A stretch of DNA of 64,000 nucleotides from Sipunculus nudus (lineage: Eukaryota > Annelida > Sipuncula > Golfingiida > Sipunculidae): the NCBI GenBank assembly GCA_026874595.1, contig CM049308.1:50474624-50538623 (forward strand), given 5' to 3'. Below are positions 45,313 through 58,757 of this stretch, in pieces. Positions within the stretch are counted from its first letter, which is position 1. The number at the start of each line of letters is the position of its first letter. The position numbers and the translations under genes are program-made. The notes below the pieces were generated by a model, which did not search any database, was not told the origin of the DNA, and saw only the letters and a list, made by a program, of their open reading frames with translations.

Positions 45313-48300
45313 GTGAGTATAAAGCCTGACGGAAGAAAAATGAATGAACAATTAAAATAAATGCCCCCATCCCAATGCATACTTGCATTGTGCACAGCAA
45401 CATAAAATCCCACGTAGCATGCATTCTTTTAAATGGTGCTTTGGTAAATATATACATTTGAGGAGATATTAATGAATGAATGAATGAATGAATCAAAATA
45501 TTTCATTCATACAATATATGCAAAACAAATGGTGCTAATACATATATAAAACAGCATTTAAACATCAACACAACTATACATGTGAATAGATTATGAAATA
45601 GGAACACTGGAAAGCCAAAAGTATACTGGTATATGAGAGTGACTTCTTTCCATAAAGAACCATATTCTGTCGCCTTTTTTATTCAAAATAATCTTTCAGG
45701 AAATAAAACAAATCTTATCAGAGATAATCAGTGAAGCAACCAAACAAACAGGAAATGTCTTGCAGACTCACAACTCATAAATAATTTGTGGAAGTGTTTT
45801 TGTTTTAGTCATTCCAAGCTCCCATGAGTTAATGTCAATATTATGTTTCATGAATACTTCATAAAGCATCAAATATGTACAAGTAGCATTTATTACTCTT
45901 ACAATTTCTGCAGTTTTTGCTATCAGAAAGATTAAAAGATAAAAAAAAAATTATAAAAAAAAATGGAAAGATTTCAAGCAAGAGCAAATTCCGTGACAGT
46001 TGACATGGGACCTTACTAACGCTACATTTTTTTGCTGTTGACCAGCAAATTGTTCAACAGTGCAGTCAGTGTATGACTACTTTGTATGTGCAATAAAACA
46101 TAGTCACACACGTCTTCATCCAAACAGTGATCTTCCATCCAGAGCATTTATAGTTGTACCATATTAACAGTGATTAATGGAATACTTCAGAGATTACCAG
46201 AGGCAAAAAACATTGTAAATATAATGATAGAATTTGTAAACATCTCTTGTTTTTGAAGATTATATTTTTATTCCATTTTTTTTAAGTTGAGAAGATAATA
46301 GATACACATATATCTAAAATTAAAGTTAAAAGTGATATGATTAACAGTTGAATATCTTGAGTAATTCTGCATAATTGTAACTATAATGTTAGCACAGTTC
46401 CACACCAGTATTCCCATGAACCTGTACTGATGTATTGTTTCCTTGTACCTACTGCTGTGCTGTGTACAAGCTAACAGCCAGCACTACAGGGGCTGGTGGA
46501 TTTGAATCCAGCCAGTAAGGCACAGGCTGGATGCTTCCCAAGCTGGCCCTGAAATGACAGCACCATATGATCCCTGTCACAGCACTAGTCTGAGTCATTT
46601 ACAGCATCATATGTCACAGTGTGGCTCTACTAGGGGTCAACAGTGCACTTTACCCTAATAAAAGACACCAAGAGTTCTAAAGGGAACTGTTCAGTCAAAT
46701 TATGAACCTTTTAAGTGCCAGAAGGAAGAGTTTTTGTTTGGTGACCTGGCGACATAGCAAACAAATAAATCACGGTTTCACATATGAAAGTTTCCATAAA
46801 TACTTTGGTAGATATTATTTTGGTTGTTGGATTTTATTTATTTATTATTAAATTGTTTGTGGCAAGCATGTTTGTCATATGTAAATTAAATCATAATCAG
46901 ATTGAAAAAAAAATAAAACAAAAGAAATAGTTTAACTTGAGTAATTTTTCAAAACACCTTGATTTAAACATAATTTTACATTATCAATTTAAATTTGAAG
47001 GTGAAAATCCCAGTTTCAGGCTTTGCAGCTGAATGACCATGTACCCCAGAAATATAATTGAGTGGATTATTACATGTCAATCAAAGTTCTTTCATAAATT
47101 ATAATTAACACCAGGCCAAGATTAATAGTTAACTGAGGCTGTGTGATGGCCTTGGGCAAGAAAAAAATTAATTGTTGTTAGGCAACCTGAAGTTGATTGT
47201 TACGTCTCAGTTTATCTTCAATGAACAATTTTCATTCTTGGAGATATAAAAATATAAATTTATGTTTTTCTGTATAAATACTGAAGAGAACTAATAAGCA
47301 AACAAACATTTGACTTCTTTTGGTTTGTTTATTCAAACTGTCTAACATGCAATAAAACAAGCAATACAATCATGAGGAACACACTTTGCTATTGGAGCTG
47401 CAACCACTGATTTTTGTTGGGCAAGTAAAAATTCATGTAGGGCAAGTATAAGCTAGATGTCAGAATTGGCAAGTATTTTCAAAAGTCAGTGTCAAGCCCT
47501 GTAACAAACAATTATTCATTGTAATTTGCAGCAAAGACTGGCTATCATTGATTGTTTATTTCAGTTTCATCCATTGTCATTTGATGCCTTCTTTAGAAAA
47601 GACTGATTCTATATTTTATTTCTTTTATCCATCAATGAAATAATTAGTCAAATCCCATAGATTAACTAGGTGGACCAGTGTTTTACAGTTTATTATATCA
47701 CATGCAGATGGGAGTATAACAGATTATGCATCATGGTTCTGGTACCAGATATAGTAATTACCATCTTATTAGAGATAATGTATGTAAGAACAGCTGGCAC
47801 TAAACCACAAGCCTTACCACAAGGCAGCTCAGGGCCCACCTGGGATTTCACTGATCTACAGTCAGGAACACCACAAAACTACACAAAGACTGGCTTGTAT
47901 ATTCAAGGATGTACCTCAACTGGAAGTCCTGCCCTGCTCAGTTAGTGGTAAAAAAGTAGGCCTACCAGGCATTTCAAGAGACTTCAGCCAGTGCTTTATC
48001 CAGCAGTCAAAATGAAGCAGGCAGCTCCCAGGTACAGCTGCTGGTGAACTGAGGTACAGACTGACAGGGTCTGGGGTTTAAGGTGCTGATCCTAGAAATT
48101 ATTCCCAGGGTTGAAGGGCACCATGATAACACCCTCTTACTTAGTATTGTTGTTGCAGAGCCAAGTACAAAGTCTTTGTTACCCATGTTCTTACTAAAGT
48201 AGAACAAATACCAAATAAAGTTAAATTCAAAAGAAATAAAAACATGAAAGCAGGAATAGTATTGTAACAGGTTCACATAAAACACTATTACAGAGTCCAG

Positions 48301-51226
48301 AAGTACTCTGCAGGACTTGTTCTAGCATGCAATTACATCTTTGTAGAAATCTGTCTTGACTTCAACAATACAAACTATCTCTGAAGATAAAAACAATATA
48401 CTGCCAGTTAATATTATACTTTGATCCTGTAAATATATCTAAAACTTTGGTTTCTCTACACTTGTTCCTAATAATACTAAAAGAAATGTTTAATAGGTCA
48501 ATTTTTGCCTCCACACAATTTCTGATGAACATAAAATGTTGGCCAAATGTGTCATAATATATCTACATCCATTTGAACACAAAGATGAAATGCCATCCAG
48601 CCTGGAATATTTTAATGAATTGATAATAATCTGACCAGGCACATGTAAAACTTGCTGCATGCCAGGGAAAACCACCTGACATTACAAGACACTTCAGCCA
48701 GTTATCTCACAGTCAAAATAAAGAAACAGACTCCCAGATATAGCTGCAGCAGATCTGAGATGAAGGCTGGCAGCGGCTGAGGGTTAGGCTGCTGATCTAA
48801 GAAATCACTTCCACATGAACATGATAACACAGCCTCACATCTGATGTTCTGCTCACAGACTAACCCTTCATGTCTGGCACTCCTTCATGTCTGCCCATTT
48901 ATATACCCTCATTGTATATACAGAGTATAAATAGCTATAACAATAGAATTTCAAATAATCAGTTTGTTCAATTTGTAGTAGATCATTTAAATTAAATAGT
49001 AGCAATCAGTCCTTAAAGATTGCTCATATGATAATGAAATAGTAACCATAATCTGAAAGTTTCCTTGGACAATTCAGAGCACATATTTTTGTTTATTTAA
49101 ACAACAGTTGGTATTATATATAATTATATATGTATGGGTATTATACACAGGAGTACATGTAGCTTCTGTCCGGACCTGTATTTATCAGCCTGTGATTATA
49201 ATTGTGGTACTCATTATATATGAGTGTGCTGTTGTAAAGATGAAACTGGTGTAAAAAATTATTTTACTTATCAGTCATCACAAATATTCATGTTGGATTT
49301 CTGATATATTAACCTTATCAAAACTGATGTCTTCACAGTGAAACTAAATTGGAATAGTGTTTTGCAATAAACCACTCCTTTGATTAACAAAACAGATAAG
49401 AGATAACATAGTTCAGGTTGAATCTGAACGAACACTTGATGAATAATCAGATACATGAATAATTAAGTTAGCAGGGTCACAGAGGTCACTATCAGTATAT
49501 ATTTTATCATCGGCTGTCAAAGCAAAACTGTTAATCATGTGAGAGTAGAAACTGTTTCAGATCTTTGTTTGTAACTGCACATCTTGTAAAACACTTAACT
49601 TTGTACAGTTCTTTTCCTATTTTAGTTGTAACACCATATAACCTTATCTCTGGTACAGTCATGGACTGTTTCTTAGTTCAGGGATCACATGGAACACTGT
49701 ACAAAGGGGAGTGGGATTGGTAGTTTAACTTCCTGTCTGTTAGAACTGTTGCTGTCATCTGATGCTGCCCCAATCAGCCCTGAGAGCAGCATCCAGCATC
49801 TTCACACATGAAGCTCAGACACACAGTCTGGATTCCCTCAAATAAAAGCCTGCCCTGAATAAGACTCAACCACACTGTTTAGACTAGTTTCACCTTTTCT
49901 CCAAACTGGATTACTTAACAGTGTGGATATTGTTAAAATTTGAAGCTGATATATGTGCAATATATGTTACACCCTATACACATCCTAGGTAACATAATGT
50001 GAATACAAAAAAAGATGGGCCTAAGCTGCCTTTATAATATAATGGGAGTAGTAAATGACTAAATGGTGGTGTTGTATTCTGAAAATTTACTAAATAATTA
50101 TCATTCGTCAAGTTTTGTATATAATGGTTATATAATTATTATGTTCATATATGTTCCAGGGTCCCACTGGCTCTTACTATTGCACAGTCCTATCTCCATA
50201 TTTACTTGGCACTAATTGTCCTTGCATCAGTGTCTGTACAATTGTAAACTTAACATGCATTTTCCTTGCATCATGATCAGTCCCATACCCAGCTATTGCA
50301 CAGGAAAGGAAGAAACCACTTTAATACTTATTTATCTTTATGCAGCATTTTTGGTGAAGGAACATACAAATATTAAACTAACAGCATTAGTTGACTGCCA
50401 TAAATAAATTATAAATTATAAAGGCTTCCCTCAGCTCCTTCACCTAGGAGCCTTATTTTGACAGGGATTAACATTTTATAAATGATCCAATTCAGAGCAC
50501 TTTATTAATTTTGTCACCAGCCTCATGATACACATATTTACAGGCAAAGCTACACATATTTTGTGCTGTAGACATATCACATGGGTTTAGGAATAGGGAT
50601 GTAATAATGTGCGCTTTGTGCAGCAAGAACAGATATGTCCATTAATTGAAATTGACTAGTGTGAACTGAATTAAAGGAAAGTTTGGAGTAACGCTTTAAC
50701 AGAGTGTTGCTCAAATTTGTATGGAAGAGGTAAAACTATACATATAGCAATGTTATTTTGTTACTAACATAACATTATTATTTGCTACAAGAATGTGGGA
50801 GCAGGAAAGTTAAGTATATGCTTTGCTTCAAAGAATTATAAGATTCAATGTTCCTGCAAATGTATTTTATAAAGACATCTCTGTTCATCTCAGTTACTCA
50901 GAAACATCTATTGAAATATTGGGGGAAAATAGTATATATCTGTAAAAATTATTTCATAAACATTCATGTATTCAGGCTGCTGGACATTCTTTTTTCTTAT
51001 CATTCATTATTTAAGTTTCCAATGTATAGATTGTAAAGAATTTCTATTTGTCATCAATTAATTAATCATAAATAAATGTTAATTTGTTAATAAAAATCAC
51101 ATGTACTGATAAATACAGAGGAGAACCTGAATATTACAGATTTGATTTCATACATTTCATGATTGTACTTATCTGTGATGATATATTGTTATGGTTTGAC
51201 TGACCGCTGACCTGTGTTTTGTTTAG
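45313..51226 (+). other. Intron 2 of the kinesin gene
   Basis: A 5.9-kb phase-0 intron. It has a GAAT tetranucleotide run near 45472-45493, and a pair of related dispersed repeats at about 47970 and 48683. No coding exon recognised. Confidence 0.75.
47970..48860. repeat. Two diverged copies of a dispersed repeat of about 180 bp
   Basis: Segments starting near 47975 and 48683 share, in order, GACACTTCAGCCAGT-like, CAGTCAAAAT, AGCTGCWGSWGA, GACTGACAG/GGCTGGCAG and GCTGATCTAAGAAAT-like words. A SINE is possible, but no clear tRNA promoter or tail was found. Confidence 0.45.
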
Positions 51227-51346
51227 ATACCAGCCATCCCGAGCAGTGACTTTGCAGACAGCAGGGACAGATACAAACAGTTCACGTTTGATTACTCCTA
51301 CAACTCTATAGAGTCTACATCAGAATGCTGCGTGTCACAGGAACAG
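51227..51346 (+). CDS. Kinesin-3-like motor protein, exon 3
   Basis: A 120-bp phase-0 exon between acceptor TTTTGTTTAG and donor GAACAG|GTAAGA, encoding residues 41-80. SRDRYKQFTFDYSYNS matches the kinesin strand that precedes the nucleotide pocket (family: SREKxxxFxFDYxYWS), and CCVSQEQ matches the YASQ-x-x-V stretch just before the P-loop region. The next exon should carry GYNxCxFAYGQTGSGKT, which is not found in the remaining 12.6 kb, so the gene runs off the window. Confidence 0.87.
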
Positions 51347-54300
51347 GTAAGATATATCCATAGACAGGATGTAGGGTACAGCCCAGTGGTGTTTATAAGG
51401 TCCCTGGTTTGAAAAGGACCAGAGCCTTAATAGCAAAATGGTGATTTCATGGTAGAACCACAAAATATTCACTTGTGATTCTCTCAATGACATTTGATGG
51501 CTCCAGGCCCTGTGCATGTAAAACATGAATTATGAATTATTGTATGGTTTCATTCGTGCTTCATATCATGCAGCACACAGTGCCAGTGACAGGCCGTGGA
51601 CCTATCCTTGGAAAAAAAAGAAGAATTATGGCCAGGCATCTCCCCCAATGCAGCTTAGATCTATAGAATGGTTCTTAAATGAAACAGTTACAGATATTTG
51701 AAGACAGAGAATATTATTTGCTCTTATGAGTACAGATACCAAGATATAACTGCTTTGGAAGGTTTAATCAGTTACTCTGATATTAAACCAAGTATTTTGT
51801 TACATAGAGTGTTTATAGAGAGAATCATCCCCACGTTATGGTGTCAGTTAGTTCTCACACCCAATACTCAAATTTTACATCATTCTTGTATCAAATGCAG
51901 TGTCTGAAAGACAACACAATGTCTCATACAGTAGCGGATGTTAAGCAACACCTATAAATGCAAAAATAAAATATGTTGTATTAGAGTGAGATGCTGTATT
52001 TACTCTTCATGTGTAAATGTTATTAATTGAATTGAAGTAATTAATAAGCAATATCAGACTAATCATCCCAAATGTTACAACCACATGTTGTAACAGAAAT
52101 CTATAATGTATGTGTCCAAATGGATTTGATGAGTGTCATTATATGATCTCTGACATCTTTGATATCTCCATCTCCTCCATGAGTGTCATAAAAGTACTCT
52201 CACCTTCCTGTTATCTTATTAGAACATCAACAGTGACAGAGCAGTCATCATTTACATATTTCTCACGGTCGTTTGATTTTGCTTCTTTTGTATTTGACCA
52301 GTCGTTTTAGGTGCACATTCATCCATAAAACGGATAACATTCACTGGAATACTAGGGATATAAGAATAAACACCTTACTGATTAAAATTGACATAGGTAA
52401 CATGTATAAGAAAACAGGTAAAAAAGTGCACATATAGATGCGCCATAGGAACTATAAAAAAATGACAGGAAATTTCTTGTTGATAACATAAAGGTCAAAG
52501 TATCAAGGATATGATGGTTTCTATTGTCAGTCACAATGAAAGGTGTTTTATGGGTATGTGAAACCATGTAGCTTCACTACTAAGTTACCAAGTGGTTTAT
52601 GTGTGTGTGACACCCTGTGTCAGCTAAATCAAACAGCTAAGTGTTCTGATAAAGGGTAAACCCCAGGCTAGATTGTACTATTACCAGGCTTTGTGTATTA
52701 GTTTTGTCAGGTCATAGTTGTCACTGTGACAACTTGTCAGCTTGCTGCATTTGTCATCAATCTGTTACAAAAAGGTTTCCTCAGAAACCATGATATTTCT
52801 GTGAGAATATGAATCTGCAGATATGTCAAAGAATTATTATTTTTATAGTTAAAAATTTGATAAATAAAAAAAACTTAAATTGGTAAAAAATGTTTTAAAC
52901 AAAATTGGGATTCAAAAGTTTAAATTAATTAAGATACTTGAGACTATACATGTTCAGTCTTACAATTAAATCTAAATAATTCAAATAAATTGTGCTAGTT
53001 CATGCAGGATTTGATGATGAATTACTTGGGAAAGGTCAAATAAGTGCATTTATTCATTATATTTGATGATGATTATGACATTATTTACTAATGGTGAACA
53101 CAATTTAACACAGTTGTACCAGCATCATGCCAGTATTGGTGTGTTTCTTGGAGAGCAATCATAGAAGTTGTTCATTGGTTTTGGCTTGCTTTGTCAGGGA
53201 TATCAACTTTATTATGTTAGAATGGTATGTATGTATTGACAGAGTCATTCAGGCTTGTGATCTGAGCTTACCTATAATTGATTGGAATTGAGTCCAATAA
53301 CTGGTATAGTAAAGTTCCCTGCCCAGCTGTGTTACGAGGTCAAGTTTGATAAACCTGCCCTCACCTCATTGTATAGCTCAGGTAAATCTTGAAGTGGAGA
53401 CTTTAAATATCCCTCTGGCTACTTTGATTGCTTTGTCATTGCCCCTGTCTTACTGTGCTTTTATGTAACACAGTAACACTGTAGTATAGCATATAATATT
53501 GCAGCCATACACCACAAAACCAAATGGTTGAGTATCCCTGCTATAACCTGCTTAGTGTTGATCCACTGGGGAATAAATATCATTGTTATGTACATAGACG
53601 TTATAATAAAACAATTTTCTATCGTACTAGGATAGCCTCTGCAGCTGGACAAATGATTAAACAATTTTTTATAATATATATTAATAATGAATGAATCATT
53701 ATGTAATGGGCTGGCCTGCATTCTTATCTTATCATCCTGGAAGAGTAAAATATGTTAACATGATTAAATTGACAGTGGTGGCCCCTGACTACCCTGTGGC
53801 ATTAGTAAGGTGGTAAATCCACTGTTCTTTAATCCAGTGTGTTTGTTCTGATTATGTCTGCCAAGATCTAAATAAACTGATGAATCAAAATGGAGAGTTC
53901 GTCATTTTATTAGCTTGTTACAGGATTTCTTAACTTCTGGCAATGTCTGAACATTTTGCATGTTAGCAAACTTTGTAAATATCCTATTAAACAATACTTT
54001 CCTCTTAATACCAGATGAGAATTCATTGCACTAAATCAATAGTTGGGAACAGTTATGTAATAATTGGTATGATGTAATGAACGGTGAAACAAGTTTGTTT
54101 GCCAGGATGCAGTTACCAGCCACACAAGTATTTACAAATATTTTAGTGATTATGTTAGTAATTATGTCAATTTGTAGAATTACTCAGTATATTAAAAGGG
54201 TTTGTTGGTGTCCAAATAAAATATTTTGCATTGTGGAATGACTAGCTGAAAAGGTCAGGAGTTTGTTTAATAAATTCAGCAGAATATTTCATTGGATCCT

Positions 54301-54526
54301 TTCTTCTCACCTGACAAAAGACTGGCACATTCTTTGCCTTTATTGTGTGAGCAACAAATTTAGTAATAACCCAGCTGGTGTTGTTCATGCCTGCATGGTA
54401 TTCAATGAGAAAAGCTGATAAATTTGTATCCAAACAGTACAAAATAGTTAAATATTAAATACATCTTTACTAGGGCTTAATTGTGTACCTCAGGATAATA
54501 TTTAGATGATTAGTGAATTTTGTTAG

Positions 54527-54640
54527 TTTTTTTAGCTCAGCTGACTTTCAATCATGCTGTGCTATAGCGATGAGTCTTTGTCCGTCGTCTGTCCATCGAT
54601 GTGTTAGATTAGAGTTTAATCAGGAGAGTTTAAAAAATTT
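54527..54640 (+). mobile_element. Helentron-like 5' end fragment
   Basis: TTTTTTTAGCTCAGCTGAC followed by a TCCGTCGTCTGTCC stretch matches the 5' end of the copy at 56866. The similarity fades after about 110 bp and no matching 3' end is seen nearby, so it is a truncated or very diverged copy. Confidence 0.55.
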
Positions 54641-56048
54641 TTACTTTGAAATAAAATATGAAACACAATAATGAGACCCCAAAATGTACCATTTTGCAAG
54701 GCTCTAGCAGTAGTGCTCTCAGATACCTTGCTTCAGTGAGCTGCTCTGGTGTCTATTTCTTGAAAGGATTGACAAAGCAAGTTCTCTGAAACTAGCTGCC
54801 AGAGCCTTGGTAAAGGAAGATGGACCCCACACAGAGAATACTTGGTAATGATATAGATGTATGGAATGTTATGGAAGGTTACAACATCCCTGAGACTTTC
54901 TTATATGTTTATTTGTTAGGTCAGCATAAACTAGAATTTCTTAAGAGTGTCCATAAAATGTAGAAAAGTCTCAAAAGACAAGGAAAAGTAATTTATATTT
55001 TAGAGTTGATGACATTTTTTCTTCAAAAGCCTCTCTTGATCAATAATTATTGCTTCATATCACAACTAAAGTAAATGCCAAATTAGGTACACATAGGCCT
55101 TTATACATTGTACTGTTATGGCAGAGGTATGCCTTCTGGTTGTTAAATAGAAACTTATCCTATATCGGTTGTCCGAGTACTTTGATCTATATATGCAGCA
55201 TGGCCCCTTGGACCTTCCACTACATGTACTACTGTTTACATGCAGACAAGCATGTTTGTATCCTCTTAATTGGGACACTACCCAGGATGAATACTATTTG
55301 CTTGTCAGTGTTGTCATGTGACCTACTTCACAGTCCTGTCATTAAAGCCAGAAGTCAGTGCTCCAGGGACATTGATAAAGGTCTGCTTATAAAGCAGTGC
55401 AGGCCACAAGTGTAACCCTGTAACATAAATGTGTATCACCTGTACATTGTAGACTAGGATTTCTACCACCTGTTCCTTATATTACTTAGCAACCCCATGG
55501 GTGCCGGGAACAATGCTGGTTAAACAATGCCAGGCAGGCTTCAAGGAGCCAGGGGAGCTTTTTCCATTATACCATTAATGTGTAGCTGGGAGGGTACAAA
55601 AATTACTGGTATTCTACAAACCAAAAACAGACACAGATGTATCTTTCATATATATATCTATGTAAATTATATCACCCCCTTAGTATGTCTTGAAATCATG
55701 TTGTACTCTGGGAATCATTGATCACATGATAAATGTGATTTATTACAGCTGCCATCCACTTACTTTGTAGGTGTGGCACAGTTGGGAAAATTATTGTTTA
55801 TAGTCAGCCTTACCCTTGCTAGTGCTAAAGAATCAGATGTGTGTAAGAAAGTGGAAAAAATATCCTACATGCACTCATACTGGGATTCTTCCCCTGATCA
55901 CTGTGTAAGTGAGCATGCACAGTTCCATTAGACCACCCCAGTTACCGAAGAAATATTATTACACATTATGATGGATGGATGTTTTCAAAAGCCATGCTAG
56001 TCCATTGCATAGACATACAGATCAAGAATACACAGGAAAAGTCAGATC

Positions 56049-56119
56049 ACCCCATATGGGAATCGAACCCGTGACCCTCCCATTGCCAGTCGTCTACTCT
56101 ACCACTGAGTTAACAGGGA
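56049..56119 (-). tRNA. tRNA-like sequence, probably a tRNA pseudogene or SINE head
   Basis: On the minus strand there is a good A box (TAACTCAGTGGTAGA), a paired D stem (ACTC/GAGT) and a B box (GGTTCGATTCC). The acceptor halves TCCCTGT and ATGGGGT pair at five or six of seven positions with G-U pairs. The anticodon arm does not fold properly and the T stem has one mismatch, so a functional tRNA is unlikely. Confidence 0.45.
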
Positions 56120-56865
56120 TCCCCAACTCCTCTTTGTATCATGATGAATAGACATCCAGATCTTAATCCACTCTGCTATTAAACAGGTTAAATCATCCAG
56201 CCTGGTTTTATGTTAATCTAATGTTTCAGAGTAAATTTCCCAATAAACAATCATGCAATCCAACATGTCCTGGTTAGAAAATGACCTCCTTGTTTTGGAT
56301 GAATATAAATTTCTTTACTTGAAACTTTAAGAAAATATTTTGTTTAAATGTTAGGGCTGAACACAGAGGAAAAATACAGTCACTGTCTGTTACAAAATTA
56401 GAATAATAATCTCTTTATGATAATCTGACCTTCTACCTTACATTTAAAATACTTCAGTGTTTCTTATTATGTAAGGAGAGTTAAGTGCGTGGAAGAAAAA
56501 TGTTTTCTGAAGAACAATGCATGATCAGACAGTCCTGGATTCAAAGGTTTGTATATGATTGGATTAACTTCAGAAACACAGCCCCCTGGAATCTGTGTTA
56601 TATAACAAACTTTTCACTTTTTGTTGCTAAGGAAACTGGCAGGGCACATGTTCTAAACCAGTCAGCCACTCAGCCTGGCTGGCAGCTCAGAGCTTTGTCT
56701 AATCAGGTCAGGTCAGGTACAGAATCTCAGCAGTCCTGGAAAAAATGAAAAAGCCATCACTTCAACTTTGTTACTTAGCTTCATCATTTCCAGAACTCAA
56801 ACATACAGTTATGTAAATGGGTTGATAATTACAGGGTTCCTGTGGGGCCTTAAAAAGTCTTATTG

Positions 56866-58757
56866 TTTTTTTAGCTCAGCTGACTATAAGTTATCTGAGC
56901 TATAGTCGTGGTCCATTGTCCGTCGTCCGTCCGTCCGTCTGTCCGTAGATGTGGCACGTTTTGAAACCGTAAGACTTAGGAATCCAAAATTCAGCATATT
57001 GTTAGATGTCCCCAAGATCTCCTACCAAGCGGAAAACTGGGTCTTTGTGACTTTGTTCCATTGAGAAATTAAGGAAAAACCTCAATTTTTTATTAAAATC
57101 CTATTTTCACACTTCAGGACTGCCTTATATCAAAACCACTCATCTGTTTTTCCTTATATTTACCATAAATATTCTTCTATATAGTTCCTATGTACATGCC
57201 AGAAATTAAGTCTGTTTAGTATAAATTTTTTAAGTTATGGGCCCAAACATAATGGACTTTGTAAAAATTCAGGAAAAATATTTACTCACTTAAGATGAAA
57301 AATTTTGAAACTAGAGTCTATTTTCCCAAGTATATAACTATGTTTAATTAAGATTCAATTGTTTACCCAAAATTAGATCTGAATTTTGTAAATTTTTTAA
57401 GTAATTAGCATAAAAATAAAATCAGTACCTTAAATTTTGCCCAACTTTGACCATGGCACGTTTTTTTCCTGTAAGCACCATTGATTTAATTTTCACAGCA
57501 TGTAAACATAAATATTTAATTTGTTTAAATCTGAAATTTGTAAGTAAAAGCTTGAAAATTAAGCTAGTTATTGATTTTTTTCTTGAGGCTCTGTTGTAGT
57601 CATTTGCTTTGATTACAGATTACAGATGCAGGGTCCCACTCCAGGTCACTGGAAGTCAGCTATGCCAGGGTTTCTGATTTGTTATAGTCACTGGGGGAGA
57701 TCCCCTGCTGTGACAGGTGTACAGTTATTCTCATATCACCACCCCAATCACCCCCCCCCCCCCACAAACCCAACCCACCAAGTGTTATGCAGTATTGTGA
57801 TTGTTTTCACTGTATCTCCTTCATTGTAATGCTGTTTCCACTCTGATATGCAAAAACTTTCCTTGAAAAAGTAATTCAAGGTGTAATCCAGAAGATGCAA
57901 TGTTGTGTAATGTAGCATTTTTAAAGAAATCATTTTTCTTTTAAATGATTTTACCAATCATAATGGAACCCATCAGTATGCTTAAATTATGATATAATAT
58001 AAAGCACATTATGGATAAATAAAGACACAATTAAAAATTGTGAAATCTAAATCAAGTATTTTTTTAGATATTTATTGTTTTGCAGATTTAAAAGATATAT
58101 TTTTGGGATAAAAAATAAATAAACATTTGTATGCATGATGTGGTGTTATCTGACAAGATTAAATTTATGATGATGCAATTGAGAATTATGAATCAACTTT
58201 TATATTCAGATATATATGTTATATTGAAAATGTATAGAAATATAAACTTAAATTAAAAAAAAATTGATGTGATAAAAAATGAGGATTTATTACAAACATT
58301 TGTTCATTATTTTCCTGCATCAGCAGAATTTGAGATCAGGCTTTGTTTGCCATGTTTTATGTTGTTAATTAGTTATATTTCAACTGTATACATTTCATTA
58401 AAAAAACATATATTTAATAATATATATTATACAAAAAAAAAAGATTCGATTGAACAAATGTGTAAACTACTGAAATGTCAACAGTTAATGGAAAAGCCAA
58501 CTAATGATCATGGTAATTGTACAGATCATTTGTTCACAAACTGCTCACATGCTTCAGTTTCAACATTAGGAAACACATGGTCAGTTCACAAAATATTATT
58601 TGCAACAATTTCTTGCCCATCAATACAAACCAATCATATAAACCAACCATGGCCTTTATTACCTCTTCCTCTTACACTTTATCTCCATTTGATATTATTT
58701 TAGATTTTTACCTTCAAGGTTAATGTCAGCTGAGCACAGTGACCCATAGGTCCCTTG
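56866..58757 (+). mobile_element. Helentron-like non-autonomous element, long copy, forward orientation
   Basis: It starts TTTTTTTAGCTCAGCTGAC and ends GGTCCCTTG followed by TTT. TAGCTCAG and CTGAGCTA near the start can form an 8-bp stem. The 3' end has GACC-CATA-GGTC, a short hairpin just before the terminus. It matches the reverse complement of 15018-16793 throughout, apart from about 105 bp extra around 57730-57830 that include a run of 13 C. It interrupts the hAT-like element at 56832-59130. An open frame near its 3' end is conserved with the other copy. Confidence 0.72.
58458..58703 (+). pseudogene. Endonuclease-like remnant in the forward Helentron-like copy
   Basis: An 81-residue frame starting MCKLLKCQQLMEKPTNDHG, with TDHLFTNCSH and GNTWSVHKILFATIS. 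The frame is also open further upstream to about 58269. It is the counterpart of the frame at 15072-15317; the two differ at scattered residues but share length and stop position. The SDH triplet of active endonucleases reads SVH. Function in a non-autonomous element is doubtful. Confidence 0.35.

Noticed and set aside
46440-46560. tRNA-like B-box resemblance (GGATTTGAATCC)
   Set aside because: The match is weak, no A box lies at the right distance, and no stems fold.
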